DNA of 64,000 nt from Bolinopsis microptera. Its lineage: Eukaryota > Ctenophora > Tentaculata > Lobata > Bolinopsidae. Made by a program: the position numbers and the translations under genes. The notes beneath the pieces were generated by a model, which did no database searches, was not told the DNA's origin, and saw only the letters and a program-made list of their open reading frames with translations. The DNA lies in the NCBI RefSeq assembly GCF_026151205.1, contig NC_087072.1:14174169-14238168 (forward strand), read 5' to 3'. Below, piece by piece: positions 11,350-21,977 of the stretch. The stretch's first letter is position 1. The number at the start of each line of letters is the position of its first letter.

Positions 11350-12577
11350 GCATATTGATAACTAAAAAGTATATAAACTGTGGTGTGTATAAACTGTACT
11401 CAGATTCAATTATCTAAAGCCACAGGTTAACTGCAGCTTTAACAAATTGAATCTCTTTGATTTTTCCTTTTATATTTTAAAATAGAAATTTGCCTCCCAA
11501 AAATGTGTTTATTTAGCAGTATTCGGTTTCATAACCATAAATAGTTGAATAGTATGAATACCATTCATAATATACATTTGAGCTTCCTTGGATTGCTAGA
11601 GGACTAGGCTGACTTGTTAAGCGATATGCATTTAGCGCTTAGAATCAAGCTTACCTCTTTTCTGAAGAAAAGTAAAAAGTAATTTTAACAGCCATGTGCG
11701 TACCTGATAACGTTGCAGTGCACTAGTGAAGTGTATGCCTCAACGTCTGAATTGTCTCTTGTTCTTTATTATGTCGTAATATATTTATCGTCAATGAACC
11801 TTATACGTTTGAGTTGGGTTTCTTTTTATCAGTTGAATCGTTATGGTACTAGAACTGCTAATATTTTACCGGACAGTCATTGTTTTAATCAGACCATTTG
11901 CATTTTGTAACCATTTTTTATCGTTCCTTCAAAATGTTCACAATTTCTGCTGATTATGACACGCCTGAGTCATACTGATTATTAAATTATATAAACTTTA
12001 ATACCTCCTAGTATGCTGATAACATGATTTAAGTTGCGTTACAAACACTGCTTTCATTTTGATACTGATATTGATATCAAGCATTTTGTCCACAGTTTAA
12101 ATGTACTTTTGTGAACACATTGTAGTTTTATATTTCTTAATTGACATTAAAAGATTTGAGGAGACTGCGTTTAATTGCCATCCTGTAGCCTTAAGAATGG
12201 AACTGTAATAGATGCCCCTAAACACACAGGCACGCACTCCCCTTTGATACAGCAACCTAGAGGGTGTTCCAAAATAAATTATTAGTGTTAATAACTAAAG
12301 AGCAGTTTGAGAACGGCATTTAAAATTTACAGGGCTATCTAGGGAATGACCTCCGGATTTTTGGAAAAATGTCAGACCTCAAGTTCATTCGAGTGGCAGC
12401 CTCAAATTTTCTGATTGCTCGATCATTTTGTATGCTTATCGGCTTGTTTGTTTATCCTTATTTTCTATCTTAATAAGATCAATACAAGTAGAGCAATCTG
12501 TCCTGGTTCACGAAATATACAAAATACCGTACACTGAAATGGTACATATATTATGATAATCATTATCATTTACAGGA
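11350..12577. other. Spacer between dehydrogenase copies 2 and 3
   Basis: Contains the downstream flank shared with copy 3 (gagcttccttgg at about 11580 and 13759), an exon relic of gene A (separate entry) and the block shared with the previous spacer at 11795-11900. No complete gene is seen in the rest. Confidence 0.6.
11697..11790 (-). pseudogene. Relic of gene A exon 3, duplicated with the dehydrogenase
   Basis: The sequence from gcgtacctgata at about 11698 runs parallel to the donor side of gene A exon 3 at 13940 (gcgtacctgata, then cagtg.act, caacgtctg, tgtctcttg). In both places it follows a dehydrogenase by a similar distance and shares the flank word gagcttccttgg. Frame and later exon sequence have decayed and the exon acceptor is lost. 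It shows that the tandem duplication unit was larger than the dehydrogenase and once included this exon. Seen by eye at moderate identity. Confidence 0.55.
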
Positions 12578-13579
12578 ATGAACTACAAAGTTCCTCTCAT
12601 AATCATTCTAATCTCCGCCTCCCTCTACTATTTCTTCTCACCTGCCTCCCCACTCTCAGACAAACAACTCACAGAACATCTTAATGGTAAGGTAGTCCTC
12701 ATCTGTGGAGCTAGCAGTGGTATAGGAGAGGAACTTGCTTACCAATTAGCTGCCCATGGAGCTAAACTCGTCCTGGTGGCTAGGCATCAGGATAAGTTGG
12801 ACAAAGTTAGAACAGAAATAATAAAAAGAGGGGCCCCAGATGAAGATGTGATAACTATATCTCTTGACTTCTCAGATATGTCTAAAAGCAAGGAAGTCGT
12901 GGACCAAACATTGGAAAAGTTCGGAGGACTTGATTACCTGGTCTCTAACCACGCTGCAATATTTACTGGTCCCTTTCTGGCTCTGCCTCATCTTCAAGAT
13001 CCTGAGTACATCGAGAAGATATTCAGAGTAAACTTGTTTAGTCATATCCAACTTGCTGTTCATGCCCTCTCTCATCTAGAAAAACGGAATGGTCACATGT
13101 ACTTTACTTCTTCGTTAGCTGGAGAGATACCAGCATATACAAGTAGTTTATATTGCTCAACAAAACATGCAATGAACGGGTTCTTCTACAGTCTTCAACA
13201 AGAACTACTTGCTAGAGAGTCTTCTGTGTCTCTAACAATCGGCTCACTTGGTCTCATTTTGACAAAGGAAAGATCTGAGCTGTTACCATACGGACATCCC
13301 TATCCGGTATGGTCCAAAGGAAGTTTGGAGGAGTGCTCAAGAGGGATTATGGAGGCCTATATAACGAGACCCCAAACTCTGACATATCCCAGAATCGCTG
13401 GTATGATTTATAGGGCCAACTGGTATTTTGACCCGCATTTTCACGAGGGCATAATTCAAAGGTTCAAACCGAAGGGAACTAAGGGGAAAGGTTATAAAGA
13501 AGTTGTGGAAAAGGGTACGAGCGTTGATCAACGCATAAAGATGGGGTACCAACTGGGGTATGGACCAGGAGATAAATAA
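12578..13579 (+). CDS. 11-beta-hydroxysteroid dehydrogenase 1-like SDR, copy 3
   Basis: Intronless, 333 aa, with N-terminal membrane anchor, GASSGIG, SNHAA, SSLAG and YCSTK motifs intact. It differs from its neighbours in the substrate-side region after LGLI (LTKERSELLPYGHPYPVW) and near the C-terminus (VVEKGTSVDQRIKMGYQ), the positions where substrate or membrane contacts differ among HSD11B1 relatives. Start chosen by alignment with copies 1 and 2; an acceptor-like catttacag lies two bases before ATG. It lies 365 bp from exon 3 of gene A, which runs on the opposite strand. Confidence 0.9.
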   Translation: MNYKVPLIIILISASLYYFFSPASPLSDKQLTEHLNGKVVLICGASSGIGEELAYQLAAHGAKLVLVARHQDKLDKVRTEIIKRGAPDEDVITISLDFSDMSKSKEVVDQTLEKFGGLDYLVSNHAAIFTGPFLALPHLQDPEYIEKIFRVNLFSHIQLAVHALSHLEKRNGHMYFTSSLAGEIPAYTSSLYCSTKHAMNGFFYSLQQELLARESSVSLTIGSLGLILTKERSELLPYGHPYPVWSKGSLEECSRGIMEAYITRPQTLTYPRIAGMIYRANWYFDPHFHEGIIQRFKPKGTKGKGYKEVVEKGTSVDQRIKMGYQLGYGPGDK

Positions 13580-14073
13580 ATATTTTGCGATTATTAACTG
13601 TAACTACAATTTAAATCAAATCTTTCATTTTTTTACTTTTTATTCTATTGAAATTTTTCTTCAAAAATTGTGCATTTAATTAGATTTGTTTGTTTTTTTT
13701 AAAATGCTGTAAGTGGTCGTAATTATAAATCGTTGATCATTGTTCATTTTGAACCGTAGAGCTTCCTTGGGCCCTTTCAGGTCAAGGCTTAATTGTAAAG
13801 CGCTATTTTTAATAAAAAAGAATAAATTATTTTTTAAAGTTCACCTGGAGTATTTAAATTAACAATAATTGTGTTTTCGATCATAAAAGGTTTTCTAACT
13901 TGGAACTTTTTGATGCAATGTAAATATCCATGTAATGAGCGTACCTGATAAATACCCAGTGTACTTGCGAATAGAGAACCACAACGTCTGTCTCTTGAAG
14001 TAGTACTTAGCATACCGCGCAATAAACACGGCTAACGGTGTTAAGTTTAACCAAACGAGTACCATGAGAATAC

Positions 14074-15360
14074 CTGACGGAGGATTTATTGGTCTCTGGT
14101 TTGAGGAGAATCATAGCTCTCAATCAAACATCATCATCATTACCGTTAGAGATCATTATTTGTAGAGTTATCTGCATTCATTTTTATGGACCAAAAATAT
14201 TAAATGAGAAACCTTACTCAGTGCAGTGAGATCATTTTCAACTGTTTAGTACTTAAAAAGACATTTCATTACAACCTAGCCTTTGATTATGTTCCTAATT
14301 TTTGTCCATTAATACTGAACTAACATTCAACATACCATGAACTTTGATAAGGTTGTGGGTCTGAGTAGAGATGCATCTAGGAGTATTCCTATACAAGGGT
14401 ACAAGGTCCCGGCTAACAGTCGGGTTAACATGGTGCATGTATAACGGCTTTATATCGCCTCCCTCGTCTTCTGGTCTGATATTACCTGTAAATGCAGCTG
14501 TAAATGTTTTGCTATGAAGAGATGTGTATTACATTATATAATATACTTTTATTGCTTCTGAGCAACAGTTTCATGTTATAAAATATGTAATGCTATAAAT
14601 TATTTTATGTGAATGTTGATTTATAGTTATTATTATATATATTGTATGTTTATTCGTCTCCTTTTCTGTGGAGCTCTGCCGCTGATATCGACTCCTACAA
14701 ACACACATTTGAACTTTACCAACCTTGCAACGCTAAAGTTATGGAGTACATATGAATGCTAGGCTGAGTGCCCACTCAGTATTACTATTACACTGGTCCC
14801 CTTGTGTGAGCCAAGTAATTGTCGTGCTGAACTCACAACAACTTGCCAATATCAATAAGGGGTCACAATATTGTACCTGGGGGTCCATATTGCACCTGGA
14901 CTAAACTTTTAGTACTTGCTCCAAGTGTGATATTAACAGAAAAGTTCTTGAGTAAAACAGTAAAAAGCTCATAAGTCAGGGTGTGAGGTGGAAAGGAGCT
15001 AAACTTAACATAATCACGCTACAAAACTTACATTATATTATATAGGCCATGTAGTAAAAAAGTGAACATGCAGAAACAAGGCATGAGAAGTTATTTCCTG
15101 TTAGTATTAAGCAACCAGTAATGGCAATCCGCTTAAAACGGTACAAGGTATTATATATTAGTACTGATTACGTACGAACAATAATACAATATGGAACCCA
15201 CGATTTCAGTTTCTTGCTTAACATTGCAGTACAATAAGGACTTCGCCGTGCTGAAGTTCTCCATTACAATGTGTAATGATATCATAACTCATAACGGATA
15301 ACAATAAGAACGTTTTAATAAAATAAAAGGCAAAGTGCCATGTCATGGGATGACGGATAT
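14074..15360. other. Intron 2 of gene A, unique part
   Basis: AT-rich intronic sequence with no exon or recognisable element. A phrase around 14787-14800 (cactggtcccct) resembles one near 6317-6330, perhaps a shared old repeat. Confidence 0.4.
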
Positions 15361-15735
15361 ACTATACTGTGTGTACCTTACACAGTGTGCACTATACTAT
15401 ACTATGTGTACACTACACAGTGTGTACTATACTATACTATGTGTACACTACACAGTGTGCACTATACTATACTATGTGTACACTACACGTCTACACTGTG
15501 TGCACTATACTATGTGTACACTACACAGTGTGCACTATACTATACTATGTGTACACTACACAGTGTGCACTATACTATACTATGTGTACACTACACAGTG
15601 TGCAATATACTATACTGTGTGTACACTACACAGTGTGCACTGTGTGCACTATACTATGTGTACACTACACAGTGTGCAATATACTATACTGTGTGTACAC
15701 TACACTGTGTGCACTGTGTGCACTGTGTGCACTTC
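15361..15735. repeat. 35-bp tandem repeat rich in gtgtacac palindromes
   Basis: About ten copies of a 35-bp unit (cagtgtgcactatactatac plus tatgtgtacactaca), with exact 35-bp spacing between units at 15383, 15418 and 15453 and length variants towards the right end. Each unit contains the self-complementary words gtgtacac and gtgcac, so either strand can form hairpins. It lies in intron 2 of gene A, ending about 40 bp from the exon 2 splice donor at 15773. Open frames across it on the plus strand are periodic translations of the repeat. Confidence 0.92.
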
Positions 15736-16598
15736 TCACTAAGCTTGCGCCCAAACAAATGGAGAGAACCTACCTATTCCGAACATCAGATAGACTGGCG
15801 TTTTGTGTAAAGTATCAAAGGGATACGAGAGTTCGATAGATTTCGTGATGTTCGCTTGAACTATTCCATCTTTATAAGTTATGGAACTATCTGCAATAGT
15901 CTCCAACTCTTCTTGAAATATTGTTGAACTATAACCTGAAATGATAGGTTGGTTGAAAATTATCAAAAGATAAGACACACGTGTCAATGTACATATAATA
16001 TTGTATAATTTATGAAAACTCATAAAAATATTGTGCTACACTTGCATAGATTTAAACAAGATCAGTACCATGAGGGTCAAAAAGGGGAGCTGCGATGAAG
16101 GACTGAGCATAAGAGTCTTTATAGACTGCTACAATATCGTCATATCCCATAAGAGTGTCGTTACTGAAGCCTATAGCTACCCACTCAGTCTCCTTTATTG
16201 TAGCTGTTATGTTTAGGTACAAATCGTCTCCTGGTATTTTAATTAGTGTACACATAGTTACACACAAATCTCGCGAAAGAAAATATAAATTTCATCAAAG
16301 TAAACCGTTCAAAGGAAATGATTTTGGTGTAGAAAGCCATCTAACGTGCGAACGACTAAAACTTAAAAGTAATTGTATGTATGAATTATGATACACAAAT
16401 ACACGTAAAAAATCTCAAATAAATACCAGGTAACAATTCCAAATATAAATCCCCGTTTTTACCTGAAATGGCCCAAAAGAAAGTTCCTTCATCTCCGTGA
16501 TAACACCCATTAGCAGATTTGGGTTTCAATATAGTGCCATGTTGCTGTGTTGCTGCAAACAATATCACCAGTATAACACTCCGAAGATAAGATCCCAT

Positions 16599-17579
16599 AT
16601 CGGATAGTTCAGGTTGCTCATAAATCTATTATTTCTAATATCGAGTTTCAGTTAGAATCTATCACAATTTTAAACAGTCGAAAAAATAGAATTCTTCGTA
16701 ATATAGAACATTAGTTAAGAAAACATTTAGCGTTAACAAAATACAACAGTGGAAAAGTAGAGTCATGCCGGTATTCATTGTTTGGAATATTATTTAAAAG
16801 GTGCTCAATTTTCAGGTTCAGCAAATATGTATAACCCTCCTGAAATTTGAACCTGTAGTAAAAAGTGCCAGATTCAGCGTCCTGAAAACCTATACAAAGT
16901 ACACCAGGAAGTGCAACAACCAAGACGCAGGTAAATTACAGCAGATAAATCTAGGCTGTGTTTTCTTAGAACACCTGAGACGAGGAGCAGCCGTTTAAAA
17001 TCAGTAAATTTCAGACCAGTAATGATTTACTAATCTAATTTATAACATTATAATCAGTTATTTTTATCAGGTGCCCGGTAATTAAATATAGACTGTCTAG
17101 TGCATACAAAGCCTGCTCTTATCGTCCGAATATAACATGATGACCGTTTTTATCAGTGCACTGTTACATATAACAATCTAAGAAGTCTAAATTTTGTTAG
17201 GACAATTTCTTGCTTTTTATCTCTTTTAATTTCCGGTACGTTAATGAACTGAAGACGAAAGCAAAAGATGTCGAATGTTTCAGAAGGAATGGATCCAATA
17301 TAATCAGCTATACTCAATCAGAGACTAAATTGTAAAATTTTAATAAGCATGCTTAAAATATGTTAATTAAAATATTTTATAAAAATAAGGTGCAAATTAA
17401 AAAATCACAGTACGGTAATAGTGATCGTAATACTAATTTTTGGATGCCAAAAAATAACAGTATTCTTTTTTTCTTCAGAAAATAAGTCCTGGTTACTTTA
17501 TATGAACCTCTGATCACTGATGAACACGTTGGTTAGCGTACAATTTTCCGAACTATTCACTTAACCACACTTTCCTGGA
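16599..17579. other. Intergenic space between the two DOMON/b561 genes
   Basis: Contains the 5-prime flank of gene A and the 3-prime flank of gene B. A 70-codon open frame on the minus strand at 16711-16923 has no recognisable domain. No promoter element stands out by eye. Confidence 0.4.
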
Positions 17580-20500
17580 TCATTCAGTGTAAACAATAGC
17601 AACAACAATAACCACTCCAGCGGCAGTGTTAATAAACACAATATTCCAAAAACCCAACTTTATCAAGCTACGTTTGGAAGTTCCTCCTAGATTCAGGACG
17701 TAGTAGAGAGTAGGGCACGATTTGAGACACACGCAGGCTCTACTGGTACAATTCACCACCTGTATGATAAATTAAATTGAGTATGTATACATGTATACTT
17801 GTATACTCATGTATACTCATGTATACTCATGTATACTTTATCATACATGTATGATAAACTACAGAAACTTTACACTCATCATCACAGCTATTATATTTAA
17901 ACTGTGATGAGGTGATGAGTTTACGGACAGTAACTAAGATACGGCAAAAAATTTAAAGCAACAGAACATGACGTATTGCTGTTATGTGTGGTACAAATAG
18001 GAATAAATTATAATATTCAGTATTCAGCAATACTCATAAAGTCAGTGTTTACAAATGCAGAACTGCTACGTACTAGTTCAGGATTTTCCAGGGTAATGGA
18101 GATTATGCCGAATACCAAGAGTTGCAGAGATATTACAACATAGCTAGCACTATGGGCGTCTAACATGTATAAACCTGAAGTTGCACATAATAATTTCGAT
18201 TGAATACGGTTCATTGAGACGTATTATTTTTTAAATGATCATATGGTTCTCAAAATCAAATAGAAAGTAATGTATAAAGAGAGCTCAATGTAAAGAAAAG
18301 AGTCAAATAATCACCATCTACGATATTTGTGAGACTCCCCAGAAAGAGGAGAAAAGCTGTGATTCTGTGTATGATTTCCCAGGCTCTTCTATAGCTGACC
18401 AATTAAGTAATTAAGTAATCTTTCACTAATCGTGGCCGGAAATTGATCGGTTTTTAATGATTTGGGTAAATGTTATAGCAGAGCAGAGTAGGATATAAAG
18501 AGATCTTGGTAATAAGATTATTGGATTGGGAGTTTAGTTTGTAAACTCAAGATAAAAAGGATCTGAGTCTTGAACTGTACCTTGTATCGGGAGCAGGTCG
18601 GAAGAAAGCAAGAACCACGTGAAATAGCAGCAGTAATAACACTACAATTCCAATAATCTGGTGAAGCTCAAACTCGAATGTTTGTAGTGCAACAAAAGCC
18701 AAAACAACTGACACTATAACTACCACACCTGGGTAGATTTCCTTATTTATATCTTTAAAAGTTTTAGAATTGAAAATCAGGACTCAGTCAAATGAATAAC
18801 TTTTATAAACAAGTGTTGTAAACAGAATCAAACAGTAGATTTTACAAATTGGTTCGTAATACTATTCAATAACTTCGACCTTAATCATACCTGACAAGAT
18901 ACTGCCCCATTTGTGCATCAAAAACCAGAATGAGGGTCTTTCAAAGAAGTCCTTGCCATATCGGGCAATGTAAACTGCTAGGGGTGTCAAGTATAACCAC
19001 GCCACGACCATCAGAATACCTGACAATTTTATTTGGTACCATTAATATTTCCTCGCAAATTACAGGCAAAGAAAGTTACCTCTTTCCACAGAAACAAAGA
19101 AATGTTGTCTCAAAAAGCAGCATGTTAAAATTTCAAATCCCAACATATTCCAGTGCAATTACCATGAAGTTTGAGGAGTTTGTGAGTTTCAGTGATGCAA
19201 TATCGTTTGTCTTTGAAGAGAGAGACAGGTTTATCACTGCAGAATGGATTGTGTCTATGTTCATGCAGAGGGTACCCAGGTTTGTTGTGCCTTATCTTTC
19301 CTGAACAGTAAACATAAGTAAAATACAATTTTAAGTAAAATACAATTTTTATTTTCCACAGAAGAATCAATACATATTGAATTATAAATATCCGATAATT
19401 CCATTAATAACCATTAAAAGTTGCTTTGTCATTTGTAAAATCAAAAACGAAAAGCCCCACGCTGAACGCGCGCGGCATTTTTTCTGCAGCTGCCTAGCTT
19501 CAAGCTTGTAGCCGCTAACATCAAAGCCGCCGCGCGCGCCCAGTGCTGGGGTGCATTCTCATTAACAATTAAACTTGGTCAAAGATATTTATATACAATT
19601 CCTAAATTAAATCAATAATCATGTTAATATGAGTATTCAACACTACTCGACAACAAATATTTGCCGGCCCATCAACGATTCAGTCGCCGAAACAAAAATC
19701 ATGATCAAATGTTTGCTTTTTCGTTTCGGGGACTGTTTGAACTCAGTACTATATCCGACTAATCACACTTTATAATGGTTAAAATACAAAGCAAAAAGAT
19801 TTTCCTCGATGGGCCGGCATTCGCAACCGCGAAACGTTTTGAGTACGACAAACGATGACACCACCACCAGCTGTTAATTGATAAGTCCATGGGTGACGGG
19901 ATAAAGTTAAAGTAAGATGTGTAATTTCATATTGCCTATCACCTATCACCTAAGTTACTTTGCATATACTGCTTCTAGTTACACGATAGCGATCTCAGTT
20001 CCCAATATCGTGTGACCCAACAGAGGGGATTGTGGAAGGACATGATATTACATTCTAGAGGTCTGCCTAGTTGAATACAATTTTTCTAATAGTTTTAAAA
20101 CTGTCATAGTCGAAATGAATAATGAAAACTTACCACGGCCAAAAAACAGGTAAATTGGAGTGCTGTTCAATGTCCTAAAGGGATAGGAGAGTGCAATGGA
20201 TTTTGTTATATTCGCTGTAACTACACCTTCTTTATAAGAGGCTGAACTACTCAGTATACTGTCTACCTTTTGAAACACAGTTGAACTATAATCTGAAAAG
20301 TTTGGATCATTATTGAAAAGAATTGCGGGATGTCCTCCTGCATTTTTATAATTTTGCCGGTCATTAAAAGTAATTAAAATATAGTGAAGTCTGGACGTCA
20401 TTATCAATACAGTAAGACCACTTAAATCGTTTAAAAACTGAGACATACGTTGAGGATCAAGGAGAGAAGCTGCGGAGAATAACTGAGTAGACATGTTTTT

Positions 20501-21015
20501 ATAGACCGCAACAACATCATCATTTCCCATTCTAGTATCATCGCTCAACCCCAGAGCTATCCACTCATCTTCAGTAACTTTGGCTGTTATGTTGATGTAC
20601 AGATTGTCACCTGGAAAGATGATTATGATGGTGACAGTATTTATCATTGTCTATGCTACTGAAATATACATGTTTGTCTAACTCGATCTTGATTATATCA
20701 GTTTGTTTTCTTAACTTGAAAAAGGAATGTGAATTTCATTCTCTGTGCCTTTGAAATATACATGTTTATCTAACTCGATCTTTAGCTTCTCCCATTTATG
20801 TCACAGATGCATGAAATATTGATATGAGATTTTGGTCCTACTATCTCCTTTATACCTGCTATCTCCTTATTACCTGAAATGCTCCAAAAGAAAGTGTCAT
20901 GATTGGAACTTTGATAACATCCATTAACAGAAGAGGGTTTCTTCAGTTTGCTGAACTGTAACGTCTTAGTACACAGTATTGACAAAACAAAAATTGCTCT
21001 CCAGATAGATCCCAT
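17580..21015 (-). CDS. DOMON + cytochrome b561 reductase-like protein (gene B)
   Basis: Seven exons: 20874-21015, 20134-20610, 18891-19019, 18581-18728, 18315-18394, 18074-18174, 17580-17759. Lengths sum to 1,257 nt, a 418-aa protein, with GT-AG borders. Residues 1-18 form a signal peptide. A conserved GCYQSS...TFFWSISG leads into a DOMON domain (about 48-205) with MGNDDVVAVY, whose Met can ligate haem. The b561 part (about 207-418) has several membrane helices with histidines in MHKWG, ELHQIIG, LFHVVLAFFRP and EIIHRIT, then a final helix ending VYTE. Family knowledge: such proteins carry electrons across membranes, as in ferric-chelate reductase 1 (FRRS1), but no Reeler domain is seen. Start at 21015 is chosen because it aligns with MGSYL of gene A; an in-frame ATG lies four codons upstream. 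Donor of intron 5 is gtgatt, less typical. Confidence 0.88.
17801..17836. repeat. gtatactcat 10-bp tandem repeat
   Basis: Three and a half copies of gtatactcat within a longer tatac/gtata-rich palindromic tract (17780-17860). It is intronic, about 40 bp from the acceptor of gene B exon 7. Confidence 0.85.
19655..19825. repeat. Small nested foldback with tgccggcccat ends
   Basis: ttgccggcccatcaacga at 19661 is matched in reverse by tcgatgggccggca at 19806-19819. Inside it cagtcgccgaaac is matched by gtttcggggactg. This arrangement suits a short non-autonomous inverted-repeat element inserted in intron 2 of gene B, next to a CpG-rich patch at 19440-19560. No target duplication was identified. 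Confidence 0.55.
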
Positions 21016-21260
21016 CTCAAACAGCATTGTTTTGTCATACAGCCTGTTTTCCTAAAATATCATGAACCTTTGTTCAGTAAGATTGTAACAGGGTTTAAGC
21101 TTTGAAAAACTGTCATATTTAAATCATAAATAAATAGCATAGTATAGTATAGGTGGTAGGTTATATTATAGATCTACTGACACAAAAAGTGCCGAAAGCA
21201 CAAGTTCTATAATTTCTGATCATTCGGCTGGATCAAACAAGGGGACGTTAAACAAATACT
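21016..21260. other. 5-prime flank of gene B
   Basis: No coding sequence. AT-rich, containing a short atagtatagtatagg repeat at about 21138. Any promoter of gene B should lie here. Confidence 0.35.
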
Positions 21261-21269
21261 TCATATGAA

Positions 21270-21977
21270 TCCAACGTTGCTCTAACCAGAGCCCTCTAGC
21301 TTGCAGTAGCGCTTGTGAAACAAGCGCGTCACACAGTACGCGTAGACACATGGCTATGTTAAAATCCAACGAATCCTTAGCTATCTCCCTCTACCAGACT
21401 AGGTGACACTTCGTCCAACTCTGTACTGGACCTTCTCCATGGATAGGAGGGTGGAAGCTCTAACCACTATTACCTAGCCCTATGGAGCGTGTACATTGTA
21501 CATACCAACAACAGCAAGGTATGTTTCATATTTTTAAACTGTCAACATGTAAGTGGAACTTCTGAATTTTATAATAATTGATTGTAAATAGCTATGAGCT
21601 ATGTAACTTTGAATTGTTTAAAGATTACACGATTAATGAGGCATAAGGGGTAGGGAGGGGTTTTAAATGATTACTCAATTAAAATTGCAATTTTTACACA
21701 ATAGCTATGGGTGACATTGCTTAGTGACCATTTGTCATACGTTGTATGACCCGCCGCGCATGAGTGCGCGGCTCCCCCTGTATCATCAGGACGATACAGT
21801 GAAACGACTATTATATAGTGAAACGACTATAGTGAAACGACTATAGTGAAACGATTGCTCTAACCAGAGCCCTCTCGCTTGCAGTACACAGTAGCGCGCG
21901 AGCGCCGGAGGCGGCAAAGATCTATCTACTTGTGAAACAAGCGCGTCACGCAGTACGCGTAGACACATGGCTATGTG
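21270..21977. repeat. Duplicated ctctaaccagagccctct segment
   Basis: A block of about 90 bp (gctctaaccagagccctct, cttgtgaaacaagcgcgtca, agtacgcgtagacacatggc) occurs at 21272-21357 and again at 21854-21975. The second copy has an inserted CG-rich stretch. Between them, tatagtgaaacgac recurs four times at 21810-21855. Confidence 0.75.
21733..21793 (+). repeat. Twin-hairpin motif, copy 1
   Basis: gtcatacgttgtatgac forms a 7-bp stem with a 3-nt loop. It is followed after two bases by gccgcgcatgagtgcgcggc, an 8-bp stem with a 4-nt loop. The same pair with one loop change recurs at 22765-22823, and both are followed by ccccctgtatc and tatagtgaa(a/g)cgac. Function unknown; it may be the end of a mobile element. 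Confidence 0.7.

Larger units (their letters stand above)
5193..16598 (-). pseudogene. DOMON + cytochrome b561 gene A, probably decaying
   Basis: Paralogue of the gene at 17580-21015 with the same seven-exon plan: 16463-16598 (signal peptide, then GCYHGDEGTFFW), 15774-16230 (DOMON, with MGYDDIVAVY), 13945-14073, 6751-6898, 6090-6169, 5754-5854 and 5193-5435. Exons 3 to 6 have exactly the lengths of the paralogue (129, 148, 80, 101 nt), and splice sites are all GT-AG. The family passes electrons across membranes through a b561 haem core; such proteins act as ferric or other reductases. Three features suggest loss of function. The DOMON reading frame breaks near 15990-16063, where about 34 extra bases and in-frame stops appear. 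A segment of 17 codons present in the paralogue is missing. The codon at the exon-3 histidine (MHK in gene B) reads arginine (IRK). The last exon carries an extra acidic stretch (DDSDETDCDD). Intron 3 (6899-13944) holds three oppositely oriented dehydrogenase genes. It could still be expressed if the break is a sequencing error or an unusual splice. Confidence 0.8.

Noticed and set aside
15335-15839. Three overlapping plus-strand open frames of 135-156 codons
   Set aside because: They are periodic translations (repeating YTMCTLHSV-like words) of a 35-bp intronic tandem repeat in three frames; no protein is implied.
16063-16084. Micro-intron that would repair gene A
   Set aside because: The only GT-AG pairs that restore the frame give a 22-nt intron, far below the shortest intron seen in the neighbouring genes.
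21786-21968. 60-codon minus-strand frame with a repeated YSRFT word
   Set aside because: It runs across the tatagtgaaacgac tandem motif and the duplicated ctctaaccagagc segment; no domain.
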